Shown: piece after piece, positions 32,891 through 42,016 of the stretch
Position numbering within the stretch: the first letter of the stretch is position 1
Layout: each line of letters opens with the position of its first letter
Translations under genes and position numbers: made by a program
Notes under the pieces: model-generated
The model's input: the letters and a program-made list of their open reading frames with translations, nothing else
Told to the model about the DNA's origin: nothing
Databases searched by the model: none
Assembly (NCBI RefSeq): GCF_014204525.1
Contig: NZ_JACHLP010000005.1
Span: 404,326-468,325, forward strand
Origin: Roseateles oligotrophus
Lineage (GTDB): Bacteria; Pseudomonadota; Gammaproteobacteria; Burkholderiales; Burkholderiaceae_C
Reading direction: 5' to 3'
Length of the DNA stretch: 64,000 nucleotides

Positions 32891-34168
32891 TCAAACAAAC
32901 ACGCGCGCACATGTCGAGGCATATTCCTTCACCAGCGCTCTCATCCCAATCGATTGGAGCAGATGCTCCACGATCTCAGTCGGCCCCTCTTCGCTCAGTG
33001 CTTCCAGGCACTTCAGCACACAAGCAGGCTCCACGCCAGTGAGCTCCGCCCAGCGCCGCACCTTGTCGGCCAGGGTGCCAAGCTGGCTGATGCCCGGCGC
33101 CCGGGTCCGCACGACTGGGACGATCCGCCCTTCCAGCTTGGCCTGCGCAGCGCCTGCCAGCAATCGGCTGATTGCGGCGCGATCGACCGCGTGGCGATCC
33201 TCGTCCGCGACTGTCCAGCGTACGCGCACATGCGCCCCCTCCACCCCGTGACTGGCGATGGCCTCGCGCAGCGCCTCCAGATCCGGTTGCCCTTCGAACA
33301 CGATGTCGATAGTGCGCCGCGCCGGCGTCGGCACCAGCATGCACGCCCCGGCATCGGCGCTCACCTCCCAAAGCAGAAAACCCTTCTCGCCCTCTTCCCC
33401 GAAGTGGAAGCGCCCGATGGAGCCGGCATAGGCGATGCACTGGCGGCCAGCCGGCCCGTTCTGTTCCCAGGATTGATGGCGGTGGATGTGGCCCAGCATC
33501 ACGGCCTGGGTTTCGGCGCTGAACAGCACGCCGGTGCTGAATTCGTGGTCGAAACCCGCCATCGGCACGCCATGCTCGGAGAGGCTGCCGAACACCGTTC
33601 CATGCGAAACGGCGACAGTCGGAGTGCCTTGTGCCTTCGCCCGCCGGTTGGTGGGCGCAAAGCCCGCGAGCAGCAGCGCCAGGTGCTCTCCCACCGCCTG
33701 GGGCGCATCGACCGCGCCGACGGTGGCTGCGACTACGGCCTTGTTGATGGTCGGCACGCATGACAGCAGCAGCCGCGCGCCCATCGGCACGTCCTCGAAG
33801 CGCCAGCTGCTGGAGGCCTGCCAAAAGCCCTCCCGCGTCAGCGCAACCTGCTCGATGCGGTCGGCGACATGCACCGGATGGCGCGCTCCCAGCAGCCGGA
33901 ACACCGAAAGCGTCCCCGGCGGCTCGTGCGAAAACGTCCCCTGCAGCATCAGCACCGGGCAATGGTCGGCCAGCCGGCGCACCTGCGCCAGAAGCTTGAG
34001 GGTGGCCGGCTCATGCAGGTCCAGGCCGTGGTCGGTGGCATCCCCCGAGAGGATCGCCGCCTCGACCCGTTCGGCGATCGCCCGATCGACCGCAGCCCCA
34101 AAGCACCGATCCGCCTCCTCCAGCGTCGCAGCGCCGTAGTGCAGATCGGAAAAGTGAGCGATGCGCAT
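32891..34168 (-). CDS. SbcD/Mre11-like metallophosphoesterase
   Basis: A 425-residue protein, start at 34168 (MRIAHFSDLHYGAATLEEAD) with GGGAGGG upstream. Metal-site motifs in order: D8-x-H10 (SDLHYG), SGDATDH (Asp43), GTFSHE at 77-82 where GNHD is usual (Asn absent, His81 kept), SHG, and GHIHRHQ. Chain length is close to SbcD. The probable partner is the SbcC-like ATPase at 27802-30291. The missing Asn could alter activity or mark a distinct subfamily. Its start overlaps the stop of the upstream gene. Confidence 0.82.
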   Translation of the reverse strand: MRIAHFSDLHYGAATLEEADRCFGAAVDRAIAERVEAAILSGDATDHGLDLHEPATLKLLAQVRRLADHCPVLMLQGTFSHEPPGTLSVFRLLGARHPVHVADRIEQVALTREGFWQASSSWRFEDVPMGARLLLSCVPTINKAVVAATVGAVDAPQAVGEHLALLLAGFAPTNRRAKAQGTPTVAVSHGTVFGSLSEHGVPMAGFDHEFSTGVLFSAETQAVMLGHIHRHQSWEQNGPAGRQCIAYAGSIGRFHFGEEGEKGFLLWEVSADAGACMLVPTPARRTIDIVFEGQPDLEALREAIASHGVEGAHVRVRWTVADEDRHAVDRAAISRLLAGAAQAKLEGRIVPVVRTRAPGISQLGTLADKVRRWAELTGVEPACVLKCLEALSEEGPTEIVEHLLQSIGMRALVKEYASTCARVFV

Positions 34169-34170
34169 GG

Positions 34171-35457
34171 TCAAGCCCTCCCTGCCATCGCGCCCAGGAC
34201 ACAGTCGACCTTGTCGGCGTAGCCTTCCGGATCATTGGCGTAGCGCTCCAACTCGTCCCAGGCGCGGCCGCGGCCATGGGGGTTGATCTTCCAGCCCCGA
34301 CCCCAGCGCCGGTCGGCGTACTGCTGGAAGCGCCCAGCATCCAGACCCATCGCCTCGGCGCGCCCCAGCAACTGTTCAAGCGTGGGATGGCCTGGGCGCA
34401 TGGGCGCGGCCACGTCCACCGGCTTCGCATCGCCCTCAATGGCCTTGTCGGCTGCAGCCGGATGCCCCGCCGGCACGCCTTCGAGCACCTGCTCGGCCAT
34501 GCTCGCCTGCATGATGGCTGCCTCCGTATCCTCGCCGTCGCGCAAGAGCGCGGTCACGTCGATAGGTGCCTCCAGTTCGATGATCCACTGCGGCACGCGC
34601 ACGGCGCGCCCGTTCTCGTCGATGTGCGGCACCTCGCGCAGCACCTTGGTGAGATAGAAGGTCTCGCGCGCCCGGCCAAGGAAGCCTGAGATCCGGCCAC
34701 CCCGCATGTGGCCGATGGCCTGGAAGCGCTGGATCGCATTGCTCATCGCATAGAAGCTCGTCGTCGGCAGCTCCAGCGCGCTGATGGTGCGGATGCCCGG
34801 TATGAAGAAAAGAAAGCGGCCGGTCAGGTTGCACTCACGCGCTTGGTATTCCGGGCAGGATTCAGGATCGCAGACCCCGCCGTTGTCCTCGCGCAGCATG
34901 GTCTTGCGTCCACCGAAGATGCGGATCGTGCGCCGGCCGGTATGATCCATCGGAACCGGCGCGTGGCACATGCAATGGCGCGTCACGCCATCGGCCGAAT
35001 ACTGCGACCAGAAGCGCTTATCGTGGGTACCCCAGGCGGCCAGCTCGTGGGGCATGACGCTCTGCCAGTGATCGGCCGGGAACACCACGGGGAAGCGGTA
35101 GAGGCGATGCCCCTGGCCCCGCTCCTCGCCGTAGGCGTCGAGGATCTGTTGCGCGACCTCCGGGTTGGGGAAGTCCTGTGCCCGAACAGTGAACCATGGC
35201 AGGTTCCGCGGCACCAGTGGCGACTTCAACTGCGGCAAGGCCTCCTTCAGGGCCCGCTCGATCTGCTCGAACGAATGGCCGTCGGCCACGCCCTGCTTGT
35301 AGATTTCCTTCGCTTGCGGCACCTCGGCCGCGCGCTTGGTGAGCACCATGATGCCCGGACGAATCTTGCCGCCGGTCGGGATGCGTGCAGGCCCCTGGCC
35401 CAGCAGTGTCGGCTGCGCGACGGAACCGTCCTGAATGGTGACGATGGCGTTCGCCAT
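34171..35457 (-). CDS. Cys-rich, possibly gp3-like (recombination directionality) protein
   Basis: A 428-residue protein, start at 35457 (MANAIVTIQDGSVAQPTLLG) with AAGGAG upstream. A first block reads GPARIPTGGKIRPGIMVLTK. The middle has a metal-type cluster (HCMCHAPVPMDH, CDPESCPEYQAREC) followed by GRFLFFIPG and ELPTTSFYAMSNAIQRFQ. This layout resembles gp3-like recombination directionality factors of mobile elements, a weak resemblance from memory. The C-terminal third is linker-like plus a small helical domain. It is coupled to the SbcD-like gene (overlap at 34168-34173). Confidence 0.6.
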   Translation of the reverse strand: MANAIVTIQDGSVAQPTLLGQGPARIPTGGKIRPGIMVLTKRAAEVPQAKEIYKQGVADGHSFEQIERALKEALPQLKSPLVPRNLPWFTVRAQDFPNPEVAQQILDAYGEERGQGHRLYRFPVVFPADHWQSVMPHELAAWGTHDKRFWSQYSADGVTRHCMCHAPVPMDHTGRRTIRIFGGRKTMLREDNGGVCDPESCPEYQARECNLTGRFLFFIPGIRTISALELPTTSFYAMSNAIQRFQAIGHMRGGRISGFLGRARETFYLTKVLREVPHIDENGRAVRVPQWIIELEAPIDVTALLRDGEDTEAAIMQASMAEQVLEGVPAGHPAAADKAIEGDAKPVDVAAPMRPGHPTLEQLLGRAEAMGLDAGRFQQYADRRWGRGWKINPHGRGRAWDELERYANDPEGYADKVDCVLGAMAGRA

Positions 35458-35734
35458 GTTTCGCTCCTTCATGAACCTCGGCAGATGCCGACAATTCATG
35501 CTCTCAGCGCGCCGCCACCTTTCAAGTCCGCAAACGTCCTCGCCTCCCGACCGGAACAAGCGTCTGCCCGTCCCTGCCCTCGCGATTTCCCCCTGCGTGA
35601 AATGCAAGGTCAACCGAACGCCGAGGCTGAAGCGCCGCTCATGGCATCTCAGCACGACCGTGCGCGTCGTCTGACCTCGCTGGCGCTGGCGAGCGCTGGC
35701 GGGATGGACGGGTTCCCGGTGGACCGGAAAGCCA
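35458..35734. other. 277-base gap at the end of the backbone segment
   Basis: No gene seen. It separates the backbone genes from the metallophore operon and should hold the 3' end of that operon and the promoter of the gene at 34171-35457. No clear terminator stem was found by eye. Confidence 0.4.
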
Positions 35735-37558
35735 CTATTCGGTCGAAGCTGCCTGCCGGACATGCCAGGCCTTGGCAAGCAGCTGCGCTGCCCACATCGC
35801 GCGGTAACGCCCTTCCTGGGCAAGGAGTTCGTCGTGCCGGCCTTGCTGCACGAGCCGGCCGCCATCGATGACCAGAATCCGGTCGGCCGCCGCGATGGTG
35901 GAAAGCCGGTGGGCGATGACGATGACGGTGCGGCTCTCCACCAGCGCGTCGATGGCCCGCTGCACGGCCAGCTCGCTCTCGGTGTCGAGCGCCGCGGTCG
36001 GCTCGTCGAGGATGACGATGGGTGCGTCCTTGAGCAGGGCGCGGGCGATGGAGATGCGCTGGCGTTCGCCGCCGGACAGGCGCGCGCCGATGTCGCCCAG
36101 GCGCGTGTCCCAGCCCTGCGGCAGGCGTTCGATGAAGTCCAGGCACTGCGCGGCGCGGGCGGCCTCGCGCACTGCCTCGTCGCCCGCATCGGGGCGGGCC
36201 ATGCGGATGTTGGCGATGACCGTGTCGTCGAACAGGTAGACGTCCTGGAACACGGTGGAGACGAGGCCATTGAGTACATCGGGCGTCATCTCGCGCAGGT
36301 CGATGCCGCCGATCAGGATGCGGCCCGCCTGCGGATCGGCGTGGCGCATCAGCAGGCGGGTGATGGTGGTCTTGCCCGAGCCCGAGGGGCCGACCAGCGC
36401 CGTCATGCCGCGCTCGGGCAGATCAACGCTGAAGTCGGCGAGCACCGGCGCGTCGCGCGCCGCGTCCTGACCCGCGTAATGGAAGCACACGTCTTCGAAG
36501 CGTACGCTAAACGCCGCGGGCATGTGCGCCGGCTCGCGCTGCGGCAACGGCGGCACGGCCAGCAGTGCCTCGATACGGTCCAGGGCCGCCTCGACCAGCT
36601 CGACGATGTTGGTGTAGCTGAGGAAGTTGGCCAGCGGCTCGGAGAACCGCACCAGTACGACCAGCCACGCGGCCAGCAGGGCCGGCTCCAGCGTGCCCGC
36701 TGCCACCCAACCGGCGCCCGCTGCGGCCGTGGCGAGCAGGCCCAGCTCGACCACGCTGGCGAAGATGATCTTCGGCCCGGCGGCCTTGCGCTGGCCGATG
36801 GTCTGCACGCGCTCGACCTGCGCGAACGAGGCTTGCAGCGCAACGGCCTTTTCGCCCTCGCAGCGCGCGGCGCGCAGAACCGGCAGGCCCTGCGCGTATT
36901 CGACGATGTCGGCGTTGGCGCGTCGATGGGCGTCTTCCAGCGCGCGCATGCCGCGTGCCTGGTAGGGGCGGCGCCAGCGATACAACGCGACGACGGGCGG
37001 GTAGACCAGCAGCAGCGCGAGCCCCAGGCGCCAGTCCACGGCCAAGAGCGCCAGCGCCAGCACCGGCGGCATCACGACGACCTGCGCGATCAGGTTGGCG
37101 ACGGTCAGGGTGTAGTTGAAGTTCTCGTCCACGTTGCCCAGCAGTGCGGCGTTCATTTCGCCGGCGCGCTTGTCCTGGATGGCTTCCAGCGGCATGCGGC
37201 GCAACTGCTCGCCCAGCCGCGTGCGCAGGGCATGGGTGGCGCGCGCCATGTGGCCATGGAAGTCGAAGCCCTGGGCGCGCCAGCGCAGCGCGGAGGCAAT
37301 CAGCGCCAGCGCCACGAAGGCGAGCAGCCAGCGCGATGCGGCGGAGCCATCGGGTTCGCGGTTCGCGGTGCCCACCAGCGCGGCAAGCATCGGAAACACG
37401 CAGGCCAAGGCCAAGCCCTGCACGGCGGCGGCGGCCGCCAGACCGGCGAGGCTGGCGCGCAACGCCTGCGCCTCGCCGCCGGTGCTGCGCAGCAGGCGCT
37501 GCAGCAGTTGGCGCCAGGTGGCGAGGGGGGCGACGTGGGCAATGGTTGCGGTACTCAT
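35735..37558 (-). CDS. ABC transporter, fused permease/ATPase (YbtQ/IrtB-like)
   Basis: A 607-residue half-transporter. Five to six membrane segments in residues 30-320 are followed by an ATPase domain: Walker A GPSGSGKTT, Q-loop STVFQDVYLF, signature LSGGERQR, Walker B IVILDEPTAALD, H-loop AHRLST. This arrangement is that of exporter-type half-transporters such as YbtP/YbtQ and IrtA/IrtB, which import ferric metallophores. It should pair with the half-transporter at 38874-40748. Its ATG overlaps the stop of the MFS gene (ATGA). Last gene of a seven-gene operon. Confidence 0.85.
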   Translation of the reverse strand: MSTATIAHVAPLATWRQLLQRLLRSTGGEAQALRASLAGLAAAAAVQGLALACVFPMLAALVGTANREPDGSAASRWLLAFVALALIASALRWRAQGFDFHGHMARATHALRTRLGEQLRRMPLEAIQDKRAGEMNAALLGNVDENFNYTLTVANLIAQVVVMPPVLALALLAVDWRLGLALLLVYPPVVALYRWRRPYQARGMRALEDAHRRANADIVEYAQGLPVLRAARCEGEKAVALQASFAQVERVQTIGQRKAAGPKIIFASVVELGLLATAAAGAGWVAAGTLEPALLAAWLVVLVRFSEPLANFLSYTNIVELVEAALDRIEALLAVPPLPQREPAHMPAAFSVRFEDVCFHYAGQDAARDAPVLADFSVDLPERGMTALVGPSGSGKTTITRLLMRHADPQAGRILIGGIDLREMTPDVLNGLVSTVFQDVYLFDDTVIANIRMARPDAGDEAVREAARAAQCLDFIERLPQGWDTRLGDIGARLSGGERQRISIARALLKDAPIVILDEPTAALDTESELAVQRAIDALVESRTVIVIAHRLSTIAAADRILVIDGGRLVQQGRHDELLAQEGRYRAMWAAQLLAKAWHVRQAASTE

Positions 37559-38877
37559 GGCAGGGCTCGGGCCGGTGTGGCGGTGAAGGCTCGGCTGGCG
37601 CGCTCGTCCACCGCGGCGTGGACATCCACGCGCGGAAGTGCCCGCCAGGCCCAGGCGATGTAGGTGGCGTAGGCCGCACCGGCCAGAGCGAAATGTGCCG
37701 CGTAGCCCAGGCGCGCCGTCGAGACGCCGGCCAGCGCGCCGAGCGCGAGGCCCCCGAGGCTCTCGGCGCACATCACCAGCGTGAGGTCGGTGCCTGGCTG
37801 GCGGCCGATGACAGCACGGGTGAATACGGTGAAGAAGCCCATCGACGCCACGCCGTCGGCCACCGCCTGCAGCGCTGGCAGCAGTACGTAGACCCAATCC
37901 CACTCGATGCCCGATGTCGGCAGCCAGGTGATGCCAAGGCCGCCGTGGATGCATGCGGCCAGCAGACCCAGCAGCAGCGCCACACACAGACCCGCCCCGG
38001 CTGCCACACCGCGCGCGGACAGCCCCTTGCGGCCAAGCAGCCAGGCGCCCAGCGGAGCACCCACCAGTCCCCACAACCCCAGGTTCACCGCGGTCATGAT
38101 GCCCACCTGCTCCAGCGTGACGCCGTGGTCCACCCAGAAGCTCTTGACCATGGATTCGCTGGCGGCGCTGGCGCTCTTGAACAGCAGGGCCAGCGCGAGC
38201 AGCGTCCACGGATGGGCACGCTCGAAGAAGCCGCGCAGCCGCACCCGCGCCGCGTCGTCCCGGGCTCGAGGTTCGAGTGCACCGCTGGGTGTCCGCGCCG
38301 CCGGCATCATCCGAATCGCCATGGCGGCCGCGACGATCATGGCCGACGCGCAGGCGAGCATGAAGGCGGCCCAGCCCGCCGTGGCACCGGCCAGCAGCAG
38401 ACCGGCGCCGCCAGCCAACATGCCGCCCGTGAAACCGGCGAAACGCAGGGTGTTGATGCGTGCAGCGCCGATGGCCCCTCGGCGGACGATGGCATGGCGA
38501 TCGGTGGCGACATCCTGCGTCGCGCAGGCGGCGGCCAGCAGGGTCAGCAACGCCAGCCCGGGCAGGAAGTGCGTGCGCAGGTCCACCGCCGCCAGGACGG
38601 CGTAGGCCAGGGCCGCGGCGAGTTGCGTGGCGGCGATGACGCGGCCGCAACCCAGCCGTACCGCCAGGCGCTCGACCGGCGCGGCCCACAGGAATTTCAA
38701 CGCCCAGGGCAGGAAGGTCAGGCTCACCAAGCCGATGGTGTCCAGCGCGGCGCCATGGCTGCGCAGCCACGCCGGCAAGCCGAGCCAGGCCAGCCCGGTG
38801 GGCAGGCCCTGGGCGAAGAACAGAACGGCCAGCAATGCGTCGTCGCGGCGATTGGTCTGAGGGGCGGGAGTGGTCAT
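37555..38877 (-). CDS. MFS transporter (YbtX/RhtX-like)
   Basis: A 440-residue carrier with about 12 membrane segments; start at 38877 (MTTPAPQTNRRDDALLAVLF). The motif GLPTGLAWLGLPAWLRSHG and CATQDVATDRHAI are typical of the AmpG/RhtX-type permeases, some of which carry ferric siderophores. It overlaps both neighbouring ABC genes by four bases. It is a paralogue of the MFS gene at 40745-42016, so the operon has an ABC-MFS-ABC-MFS alternation. Confidence 0.82.
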   Translation of the reverse strand: MTTPAPQTNRRDDALLAVLFFAQGLPTGLAWLGLPAWLRSHGAALDTIGLVSLTFLPWALKFLWAAPVERLAVRLGCGRVIAATQLAAALAYAVLAAVDLRTHFLPGLALLTLLAAACATQDVATDRHAIVRRGAIGAARINTLRFAGFTGGMLAGGAGLLLAGATAGWAAFMLACASAMIVAAAMAIRMMPAARTPSGALEPRARDDAARVRLRGFFERAHPWTLLALALLFKSASAASESMVKSFWVDHGVTLEQVGIMTAVNLGLWGLVGAPLGAWLLGRKGLSARGVAAGAGLCVALLLGLLAACIHGGLGITWLPTSGIEWDWVYVLLPALQAVADGVASMGFFTVFTRAVIGRQPGTDLTLVMCAESLGGLALGALAGVSTARLGYAAHFALAGAAYATYIAWAWRALPRVDVHAAVDERASRAFTATPARALP

Positions 38878-40748
38878 ACGGGGGTCTTTGTGCCGGGAGT
38901 GGTGTGCAAGGTCCAGTGCTGGGCGCGCTCGTAGCCGGCCCACAGGCGCGCATAAACGCCTTGTGCTGCGCCTTGGCCTGCCAGCAGCGCCTCGTGCGTG
39001 CCGAACTCGGTCAGGTGGCCGCGGTCGAACACCAAGATCTGGTCAGCGTCGCGGATGGTGGCCAGGCGGTGTGCGACCATGAGCACCGTCTTGCCTCGCA
39101 TCAGGGCCGACAGCGCCTGCACCAGTGCGGCCTCGTTCTCCGGGTCGGCGAAGGCGGTGGCCTCATCGAGCACGAGGATGGGCCGGTTCTGCAGGATGGC
39201 GCGGGCGATGGTGATGCGCTGGCGCTGCCCGCCCGAGAGGAACACGCCGCGCTCGCCGGCCGGGGTGTCATAGCCTCGCGGCAGCGCGCTGATGAACTCG
39301 TGCGCCTGCGCCGCGGTGGCCGCGGCGACCACCTCGTCCATCGTCGCCTCGGGCAGGCCCAGGCGGATGTTGTCGGCGATGCTGCTGGCGAACAGGAAGG
39401 TGTCCTGGAAGACGAAGGCCACGTGCCGCATCAAGGTGTCGGCGCTCATCTCGCGCACGTCCACGCCGCCGACGAGCACGCGGCCGGCGTTCACGTCCCA
39501 GAAGCGCGGGATCAGGCGCGCCACGGTCGTCTTGCCCGCCCCCGATGGCCCCACCAGCGCGGTGACGGTGCCCGGCGCCGCGCAAAAGCTCACGTTGCTC
39601 AACGCGGGCTCGGCGGCATCGGCACCGTAGCTGAAGCAGACGTGTTCGAAGCGCACGCTGGCGTCGGCAGGCGCGCGCTCTTGCGCCGCCGCGGGCTGCG
39701 GCAGCACGGGCAACTCCAGCACCTGCTGGATGCGACGCACCGACAACATGGTCTTGTCCACCAGATGCATCAGCGTCATCAACGGCAGCATGGCCTCGGC
39801 CACGCCGGCGCCCAGCAGCAGCACGGCCAGCCAGGTGCCGAAGTCGAGCCGGCCGGCCTGGAACTGCCAGCCGCCCATCGCCAGCAGCACGGCCAGCGTG
39901 GGTAGCGCACTCATGGCCGCCATGCCGAAACGCGCGCTGAACGCTGCGCCCGCGTACCAGCGCAGGAGCACGTCCAGGTAACTGTCGAGTGCGCGCTGGT
40001 AGCGGCCGAAGGTGGACTGACCGGTGTCGAAGGTGCGGACCACCGGCATGGCCTGGACGAACTCCACCACAGCGGCGCTGACCTGTTCGCGCGCCTCGTT
40101 GTACCGACGCACCATCACGGTCCGGTCGCGCATGGCCAGGCTCAGCACGGCCAGGCCTGCCAGCACCACACCCAGCGCGGCCAGCGCCAGACGCCAGTCA
40201 AGCGCGAACATCAGCGCCAGGCTTGCGAGAGGCGCCACGGCGGCGCGAGCAAACAGCGGTGTGCTGTCGGCCACGAAGACATGCAGCGCATTCACGTCGT
40301 CCTGCATGACCTTGGCCAGCGCCCCCGAGCCCAGGCGCTGGACCTCACCCATGGACACGCGGGCCGCATGCTCGGCCACCCGCGTGCGCAGGATCGTCTC
40401 CAGCCGGAAGGCAGCGTAGTGGGACTGGTTGAAGGCCGTGATGCGCAGCACGAGGAACAGCACCGTGCCGAGCGCAGCCAGCGCCAGCCAAGGCCATGGA
40501 TCTGGGGCGGTCTCTGTGAGCAGCGCGCGCACCATCCAGGCCAGCGCCCCGAGCACGACGAATTGGCACAGTGTGGCCAGCGCAGACAGGGCCATAGCGA
40601 ACTGGATGCGCCTGCGCACCGGTTGCATGATCCGCCACGGGGAGGCATGCACCGATCGAGGCGTTGGTGCTGCGGTATCACCCGCCTGCGGATCGGCTGG
40701 GGGAGGCAGTGCCGAGCGATCGGCTGTCGCGGTGTTGGACGTGTTCAT
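38874..40748 (-). CDS. ABC transporter, fused permease/ATPase (YbtP/IrtA-like)
   Basis: A 624-residue half-transporter, start at 40748 (MNTSNTATADRSALPPPADP). Membrane domain in about residues 45-330, ATPase domain after 360: GPSGAGKTT, VFQDTFLFASS, LSGGQRQR, LVLDEATAFADPENE, AHRLAT. No N-terminal FAD-type siderophore-reductase domain as in IrtA. It should form a heterodimer with the gene at 35735-37558. Overlaps both neighbours by four bases, showing tight coupling. Confidence 0.85.
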   Translation of the reverse strand: MNTSNTATADRSALPPPADPQAGDTAAPTPRSVHASPWRIMQPVRRRIQFAMALSALATLCQFVVLGALAWMVRALLTETAPDPWPWLALAALGTVLFLVLRITAFNQSHYAAFRLETILRTRVAEHAARVSMGEVQRLGSGALAKVMQDDVNALHVFVADSTPLFARAAVAPLASLALMFALDWRLALAALGVVLAGLAVLSLAMRDRTVMVRRYNEAREQVSAAVVEFVQAMPVVRTFDTGQSTFGRYQRALDSYLDVLLRWYAGAAFSARFGMAAMSALPTLAVLLAMGGWQFQAGRLDFGTWLAVLLLGAGVAEAMLPLMTLMHLVDKTMLSVRRIQQVLELPVLPQPAAAQERAPADASVRFEHVCFSYGADAAEPALSNVSFCAAPGTVTALVGPSGAGKTTVARLIPRFWDVNAGRVLVGGVDVREMSADTLMRHVAFVFQDTFLFASSIADNIRLGLPEATMDEVVAAATAAQAHEFISALPRGYDTPAGERGVFLSGGQRQRITIARAILQNRPILVLDEATAFADPENEAALVQALSALMRGKTVLMVAHRLATIRDADQILVFDRGHLTEFGTHEALLAGQGAAQGVYARLWAGYERAQHWTLHTTPGTKTPV

Positions 40749-42016
40749 GACGGACGGGCCGGTGTGGGGGGCGTTGCGGGAGCCGGCGGGGTCGACAGGC
40801 GGGGGCGCCAGGCCAGCACCACCGACGCGAGGGCGGCGAGCGCGCCGACGAGCAGCGTGTCGCGCATGCCCAGCGCGTCGATCAGCAGCGGCGCCAGCGT
40901 GGCCGAGCCCATGCTGGACAGCATGAACACGCTGAACTGCAGGCTGTAGTCGGTTCCCGCGCTGGCGGGGTGGACGCGGTCCATCATCAGCGTGGCCAGC
41001 ACCACGTGCAGCGGCGTGTAGCACAGGAAGTAGAGGCACACGGCCAGCGTCAGGGCGGCGTCGCTCCCGCCAGCGCCGCCCCAGCCGGCCCAGGGGGCCA
41101 GCAGCGCCGCACTGCCGAAGAGATTGATGGCCGCGGCCATGATCAGTGCGCGCCGCCGCCCCCAGCGCGGCAGCAGCCAGCCGACCGCCAGCGCCGAGGC
41201 CGCCGAGAGCAGCGAACCAGCGACGTTGGTCACCAGGCCGATGCGCTCCATGCTCCAGCCCGCCGTCACCAGCAGCGGCGTCACCAGGCCGTAGGCCAGT
41301 CCGGCCGCGAAGGGAAACAGGAGCAGCACGAACAGCCAGCCGACGCCCCCGGCATCGGGCCAGAAGGTGCGCAGGCGCCCGTACAGGGTGCGCGCGGACA
41401 GGGGCGTCAGGCGCTGTCCGGGCTCGCGCAGCCAGACAAGCTGTACGAGCGACACGGCCGTGCCTGCGGCGAGCCACCCCATGCAGGCGCCCCAGCCGAT
41501 GCTCGGATAGGCCATCACCAGCACGCCGCCGCCGAGCAGATTCCCCAGCAGGCCGCCGGCCGTCTGGATGCCGTTGCCCAGGCCCCGTTCGGCCTCGGGC
41601 AGCGTGCGGCAGGCAATGGCGTCGGTGGCCACGTCCTGCGTCGCCGACAGCACGGCGACGAGCACGGCCAGCGCATAGACGGCGGCAAAGTCCGCGACCG
41701 GATCGAACGCCATCATGGCCAGCGGCGCGACCACCAAGCCGGCCTGCGTGAGCAGCAGCCAGCCGCGGTAATGTCCCAGCCGGGCCCAGCTGAAATGGTC
41801 GAGCAGCGGCGCCCACAGCAGCTTGAAGGCCCACACCGTGCCGAGCAGGTAGATCAGGCTCAGGCGCGACATGGAGGCGCCCTGCTCCTGCAACAGCGCG
41901 ACCAGCGCCACCGACAGGAAGCCGAGGGCGAGGAACTGGGTGGTGTAGAGGCTACCCAGTAGCCACCAGGTGCCGGCCGGAGTGCGCAGGCGTGTCGTCG
42001 TCGCAACTTCGGTCAT
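40745..42016 (-). CDS. MFS transporter (RhtX/FptX-like)
   Basis: A 423-residue, 12-segment carrier; start at 42016 (MTEVATTTRLRTPAGTWWLL). The conserved segment LSATQDVATDAIACRTLPEA and the YLLGTVWAFKLLWAPLLDHF block match RhtX/FptX-type inner-membrane carriers of siderophores such as rhizobactin and pyochelin. It overlaps the CDF gene and the ABC gene by four bases each. Direction of transport cannot be told from the sequence; import is more likely by family. Confidence 0.83.
   Translation of the reverse strand: MTEVATTTRLRTPAGTWWLLGSLYTTQFLALGFLSVALVALLQEQGASMSRLSLIYLLGTVWAFKLLWAPLLDHFSWARLGHYRGWLLLTQAGLVVAPLAMMAFDPVADFAAVYALAVLVAVLSATQDVATDAIACRTLPEAERGLGNGIQTAGGLLGNLLGGGVLVMAYPSIGWGACMGWLAAGTAVSLVQLVWLREPGQRLTPLSARTLYGRLRTFWPDAGGVGWLFVLLLFPFAAGLAYGLVTPLLVTAGWSMERIGLVTNVAGSLLSAASALAVGWLLPRWGRRRALIMAAAINLFGSAALLAPWAGWGGAGGSDAALTLAVCLYFLCYTPLHVVLATLMMDRVHPASAGTDYSLQFSVFMLSSMGSATLAPLLIDALGMRDTLLVGALAALASVVLAWRPRLSTPPAPATPPTPARPS

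Noticed and set aside
37144-38934. Plus-strand open frame of 596 codons in the metallophore operon
   Set aside because: Shadow of MFS and ABC genes; very Arg/Gln-rich and without membrane segments.
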